Positions 61,201 through 64,000 of a stretch of DNA of 64,000 nucleotides are shown here, piece by piece. This DNA comes from JANQPA01 sp964548175. Lineage in GTDB: Bacteria; Bacteroidota; Bacteroidia; Chitinophagales; Saprospiraceae. Position 1 is the stretch's first letter. Each line of letters begins with the position of its first letter. The translations under genes and the position numbers were made by a program. Under the pieces are notes generated by a model. It was not told where the DNA came from. It searched no databases and worked only from the letters and a program-made list of their open reading frames with translations. The stretch covers positions 102,033 through 166,032 of the forward strand of contig CAZJQS010000003.1 of the NCBI GenBank assembly GCA_964548175.1, read 5' to 3'.

Positions 61201-63028
61201 CATTGCATATGGCTACCGGAGTGATCAAGTCCCTGACGAATAGGACCAGCGTTTTCCGGCTAGCATTAAGGCACTCATCCGAAACGATATAAGTCAGGCG
61301 GTATTCTCCCGGCATTAAGTCCTCAAAGATGATCTCTGTCCCCGTGATCACCTGCAATGCCAGGGTATCACCGGCTACAGAAGTCAGCATGGCTTTAGCG
61401 TTCGCCCGGTCAGAACAATTGTCCCGAATGTTTACCGGCGCCGGTATCGGCAAGGTGGTGCTGCAATCAAAGGGGCCTGTTGAAACGACGAAGGTATCCC
61501 TGCCCCAGTCGATATAACTGCGCTCAGGAATGGAAATGTCAAATACAGGGCCCTCAAAATCGCCGATGACGATTTCTTGTTCAAAGGAAAAAGACTGCCC
61601 GGGATCACACCAGTCCAGGATTTCCCAGGTTCGAAGAATAATGGTACTGGAGGCGCACGCTCCGGACAAAGAGCGGTCAAAGTAGGAAACGGCCCAGTTG
61701 CATTCCTGCAGGCGAAGGCTCCTGATGCCGAATGGAGACAATATACCCGGATATCCCGTCATGGAAGGATGGGGGTGTCCGTTGTCGTCTTTTACATAGA
61801 AAGAATCGCAGGAAAGATATACCTTTTTAAGAGGAGGCAAAATGTCCTTCGGCTTTATCCTGGAAAAGGTGATATCCTGCGTACAATTGGCGGCGTTCCC
61901 CCATTCGTCCTTTACTTCAACGCTTCTTCTTACCCGCACATCGCCACAGGAGGCTGTTTCGATAACCTCATCCGCAAACCTGGTTTTCAGCAGGCTGCAA
62001 TCTTCCGCTTTTGTAACAGTCTGTAACCAATCAAGACTTTCTTTTTTATCAATAACCCTTTCAAGGTCTCCGCAAAGCAAGGGATAATATACGGAGGCCT
62101 CTTCTCGCGTTACTCCCTGAATGAAAGCTTCTCCATCCGCATAGCTCACCCACTGAAAAGCTCCGGTTTGTTCTTTTTCTATAGCAGTCGTCATCAAGAT
62201 GTAGGTCTGATCGGGATGCAGATAGGCAAAGATCCTGGCTGTGGCTGGAGTTTTGAAAAAACCCGAACCGTCGTCGGGATAATCACTGCAGGCCACTAAT
62301 CGGTCACAGATATTTTCCGGATCAAAACGATGATGGTAGAGGGCGCCGAATCCAACGCCCCAGGCCGCTTCCAACTCAAAGGCATACCATCCCGTCTGGC
62401 TGACCCGAACAGGAAAAGCATCATAGTAATGACCACCCTGTTCCATAGCTGAAGGCCAGTCTTTACAAGATACTGTTAACTCAAATAAGGAAGCGTCTGA
62501 AGATATATTCCTTTCTATGCGTTGGATCTTTTTAGTGAAACGCCCTAGACTGACAGTCTCCATGCATTCAAGTAAAGGGGCCTTTTTATCTTCTGCCTTG
62601 ATAAAGCCACTGCATCCCTCCCAGTCAGAACTACTGCCATCTTTTAAATAGATTCTAAACCTGTGGATGCCCACTCCGTCTACTGTGTTTAAATTATCTG
62701 GTTTTTCATCCAGAACTTCGATCACGAAATCTTCCGGCGACCAGGAAGAGAGATCGCCCTCCAGCAAATCATCAGGGAAAATCTTTTTTTGACATTGATC
62801 ATCCAGGTTGACAATGAGGGTATCCTGGCAACTCCAATCTTCAGCTGAGAAAAAAGTAGGAAGGGAAGAAGCCCAAAAGGGCTTTTCAGCTACGGATAAA
62901 GAAGCTTCCGACCGTTTTTCGTTCGCAAAGCCTTCTTTGGGCAAATCGGAATGTTCCGTGGAGACTAACCAACCGGACAATAGGAGAAATACCATACCCG
63001 AGTAAAACACCTGCATAGTCGTCGTCAT
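58259..63028 (-). CDS. Large T9SS-secreted protein with dockerin-like and cohesin-like regions
   Basis: The 1589-residue protein starts MTTTMQVFYSGMVFLLLSGW (signal). Residues about 50-1170 are cysteine-containing beta-sandwich repeats in a style common in Saprospiraceae: phrases like DNCSDRANAKAMLTSVAGDT, EVRDEAGNVDYCWQEVLIED and EVTDGCGNTVRERFYFSVVD. From about 1180 there is a carboxypeptidase-regulatory-like unit (GRINTQDGAPLENAAVHLSG), and about 1240-1290 two dockerin-type repeats (GVSTFDLVLISKFILGI; ADVNRSGSVSSLDLIQLRKM). About 1366-1489 is cohesin-like, and the last 80 residues (ASPNPFQEQTNLTFFLPQAG to the end) form a T9SS sorting domain. A surface or extracellular matrix role is likely; no catalytic site is visible. 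Confidence 0.87.
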   Translation of the reverse strand: MTTTMQVFYSGMVFLLLSGWLVSTEHSDLPKEGFANEKRSEASLSVAEKPFWASSLPTFFSAEDWSCQDTLIVNLDDQCQKKIFPDDLLEGDLSSWSPEDFVIEVLDEKPDNLNTVDGVGIHRFRIYLKDGSSSDWEGCSGFIKAEDKKAPLLECMETVSLGRFTKKIQRIERNISSDASLFELTVSCKDWPSAMEQGGHYYDAFPVRVSQTGWYAFELEAAWGVGFGALYHHRFDPENICDRLVACSDYPDDGSGFFKTPATARIFAYLHPDQTYILMTTAIEKEQTGAFQWVSYADGEAFIQGVTREEASVYYPLLCGDLERVIDKKESLDWLQTVTKAEDCSLLKTRFADEVIETASCGDVRVRRSVEVKDEWGNAANCTQDITFSRIKPKDILPPLKKVYLSCDSFYVKDDNGHPHPSMTGYPGILSPFGIRSLRLQECNWAVSYFDRSLSGACASSTIILRTWEILDWCDPGQSFSFEQEIVIGDFEGPVFDISIPERSYIDWGRDTFVVSTGPFDCSTTLPIPAPVNIRDNCSDRANAKAMLTSVAGDTLALQVITGTEIIFEDLMPGEYRLTYIVSDECLNASRKTLVLFVRDLITPVAICNDEVNISIGGDGIGRLTSEDVSEGSWDACTPKPELRVRRWIPANCVEEYQTATGLKVLIDSIRNIYYTPWAGELYFTCCDLQEKVRIELEVRDEAGNVDYCWQEVLIEDKIPPVCIAPPSDTLDCTDYFVTDVTDSLELQQLFGVPQIKNEHCPAYWIELPAIWQDRECNEGRLTRRFIAIDVSGNRSDTCFQYIDVRKLHNYEIKFPKDVHNYGCIEAIEDTLEWRELGCDLLAISKDTMIFAPDGDHCAEWRIRHRIINWCEVEGNPIPVGISRNEDKDDMIGEDDVYVIVRPDGRAYVDDNNDETDGFLREVVSTGYWEYTQIIEITDTLVPTVFPDPHEPFCSFSDDCTGRVDFFFTLFDFCGQNNLDIRVYYDENDDGINDDTLSDDQIRGRVPKFRLRGDYPLGDHSFRIEVTDGCGNTVRERFYFSVVDCKAPAPVCVEQLAVELSPVYPPRDVDGDGDDDSGMNVVWVSDFRPVSRFEDCTAIRYSIHRLGEVAHPDSNHLIVTCDDPDPLPVRIYAWDSSFNPERIQPDNTVGGPNYDYCTVFIDLQDNLYNLCNGGITTNVISGRINTQDGAPLENAAVHLSGGAERMVQTNHEGVYAFTQVLTGYDYTLSSEYPDNPLDGVSTFDLVLISKFILGIQDFSSPYQLIAADVNRSGSVSSLDLIQLRKMILNIDKEFSNNRGWRFIDAGFTFDMATTDWLSDLPEWININNFDPFSEDAHNFVAVKVGDVNNSNSFARKGFHNEVRLASDPVVFNYYARQAAGEEIQIDLFAETLTELEGFQFTLAFDPELYSFAGTELRDAVLEKENIGLQFIQEGLITVSWNAPDFTTANKVKKLMRFSLAPLYNQQEHGVRIALNSRLIQAEAYDKKERIHPLQLLRSSPEEHSFTVYGASPNPFQEQTNLTFFLPQAGEVTLEIVDLSGRLLFSRTQQMGKGLQQFFIKDHELGGSGLFFYSLKNGSSIHSGKLMVID

Positions 63029-63127
63029 TATTTTTGAGATTGAGTACCAAAACTGATAGACCTGTGCTTTGAGATGGCCTCAAAACACCTTATTTGATTT
63101 GTTCAGGCACTTTTATACTTCCAATTA

Positions 63128-63148
63128 GTATGCCAAATTTTGGCATAC
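63128..63148. promoter_or_regulatory. Palindrome between two divergent genes
   Basis: GTATGCCAAA and TTTGGCATAC flank one central T: a perfect 10+1+10 inverted repeat about 100 bp upstream of the large secreted-protein gene and 280 bp before the DUF2141 gene. The spacing suits a dimeric regulator. The rest of 63029-63429 shows no gene. Confidence 0.5.
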
Positions 63149-63429
63149 GGTCATTAACTAACCGGAATGTTCATGGCGCATGCAAAAAAGAAAAATCATG
63201 GATTTTATGCTTACGTGCAAATCAGGGTAGAGTAAACAAGAGTCTTAAAATCTTCTTATATTCATTTGCAAGATATGAAAAAACAAAAGACCTGCCCAAT
63301 TGTGAACGTTAAACCTTTTATTTCTTTACAGAGCATTAACGAGGGTTGTTAACAAATGTTACAATTTTAAATTAGTCGATTGAAGGACAATTTAAAAAAG
63401 AGAATACGCTTAGTTTCCGGTTAAAAAAA

Positions 63430-63870
63430 ATGCGCCGATTATTTTGTTTTTCTCTTGTCTTTACTTCTGCCTTGCTGAGTTTTTCTTTTTCCAAAAAAGA
63501 AACGGGTACGCTTTCTATTGAGATCAACAACATCAAATCGCCGGAAGGCATGGTCTGGATCGGCATCTATGAATCAGAACAATCCTTTTTGGTAAAGGAA
63601 AAAGCTATTGTGGAGGGCATCGCTATTAAAGAAAAAGGGAAGGTAACGATCAGTGTTCCTGGACTTCGGTATGGAGAATATGCCGTGGCTGTATTTCATG
63701 ATGAAAACAACAACGGCGTAATGGACCGCAACCTATTGGGTATACCCTCTGAGCCCTTCGCATTTTCGAAGCCGCCCAAATCCAAGTGGCGCCTTCCGAA
63801 ATTCGATGAAGTTCGTTTTAGATTTCAGCATTCCGGCCAGAAGCTATCGACCTATCTGAAAAAATGGTAA
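63430..63870 (+). CDS. DUF2141 domain secreted protein
   Basis: This 146-residue protein has a signal peptide (MRRLFCFSLVFTSALLSFSF) and the DUF2141 pattern LSIEINNIKSPEGMVWIGIY, VPGLRYGEYAVAVFHDENNN, GVMDRNLLGIPSEPFAFS. The D-E-N-N-N-G-x-M-D loop resembles a calcium-binding turn, as seen in the family. Function unknown; probably periplasmic or surface. The upstream region is AT-rich. Confidence 0.9.
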   Translation: MRRLFCFSLVFTSALLSFSFSKKETGTLSIEINNIKSPEGMVWIGIYESEQSFLVKEKAIVEGIAIKEKGKVTISVPGLRYGEYAVAVFHDENNNGVMDRNLLGIPSEPFAFSKPPKSKWRLPKFDEVRFRFQHSGQKLSTYLKKW

Positions 63871-63973
63871 AAACAAAAATAGGAAACCCCCGTTTATAGA
63901 TCGCTGCATACTTGTACTTTAATTGGATACTAAAGGAAACAAGTAATTTTAACGTGAGTTCGGAGATTCCCAA

Positions 63974-64000
63974 GGCCCCAGAGGGGCAAAATGTTGGTAG
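63974..64000. repeat. Edge of a CCCC-AGA-GGGG type repeat
   Basis: GGCCCCAGAGGGGCAAAATG lies at the very end of the window, with GCCCC/GGGGC arms. It resembles the small 'CCCCGGAGGGGCAACATGTTGGTAG' type of extragenic repeat in related genomes. The copy is cut by the window edge. Confidence 0.4.

Overview
The window reads as a chromosome segment from a Bacteroidota bacterium, most likely near the Saprospiraceae/Chitinophagales. Supporting signs are three or four secreted proteins with type IX secretion (T9SS) C-terminal sorting domains, a TonB-dependent receptor with a carboxypeptidase-regulatory-like N-terminus, the tig-clpP-clpX order, weak Shine-Dalgarno signals, and promoters of the TAnnTTTG (-7) type, best seen in front of the tRNA-Leu gene. 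The assignment rests on gene content and motifs, not on a database search.

Layout. 1-4.0 kb: tail of an unknown gene, a wrecked RND adaptor (membrane fusion protein) and an intact RND pump. 4.2-5.7 kb: a duplicated module of small HTH-like reading frame, AAAATGCG repeats and -7 element, flanking a YwqK/MORN-like envelope protein with two compensating frameshifts. 5.9-8.7 kb: M16 peptidase, EamA transporter, YkgJ-type Fe/S-cluster-like protein. 8.8-14.6 kb (minus): TetR-controlled operon of a LolA-like protein, two FtsX permeases, an ATPase and an outer-membrane barrel. 14.7-24.3 kb (plus): metF, M14 carboxypeptidase, secreted serine protease, dacB, lipoprotein-like methyltransferase. 24.4-29.1 kb (minus): purA, STAS protein, Fur-family regulator, (p)ppGpp synthetase/hydrolase. 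29.3-33.9 kb (plus): tRNA-Leu, tig-clpP-clpX, truA. 34-38 kb: FemAB/GNAT-like protein, HMA metallochaperone-like protein, an Asn-rich T9SS protein. 38.2-44.5 kb (minus): metal-uptake operon (TonB receptor, binding protein, ATPase, permease fused to a DtxR-like domain, second permease) with a candidate operator at its promoter. 44.7-49.2 kb: membrane protein, glyA, purple-acid-phosphatase-like protein, DUF2805/TIGR03643 protein.

49.2-54.6 kb (minus) is the most unusual part. An HD-domain protein fused to a Pycsar-type membrane effector domain sits beside a broken SRPBCC gene and a compact cluster of two different ATP-grasp ligases, a class I glutamine amidotransferase and an alpha/beta hydrolase. 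A second esterase diverges from this cluster and ends in a heptanucleotide repeat. The cluster looks like an unassigned amide/peptide-ligation pathway. 55.8-56.4 kb is a transposase graveyard bounded by 46-bp inverted repeats. 56.4-63.9 kb holds an alpha/beta hydrolase-OsmC fusion, a 1589-residue T9SS protein with dockerin-like and cohesin-like parts, and a DUF2141 protein.

The window has one tRNA, no rRNA and no CRISPR array. Several genes (RND adaptor, SRPBCC protein, small HTH copy 2) keep both ends but have lost the middle, a repeated decay pattern that should be separated from assembly artefact.
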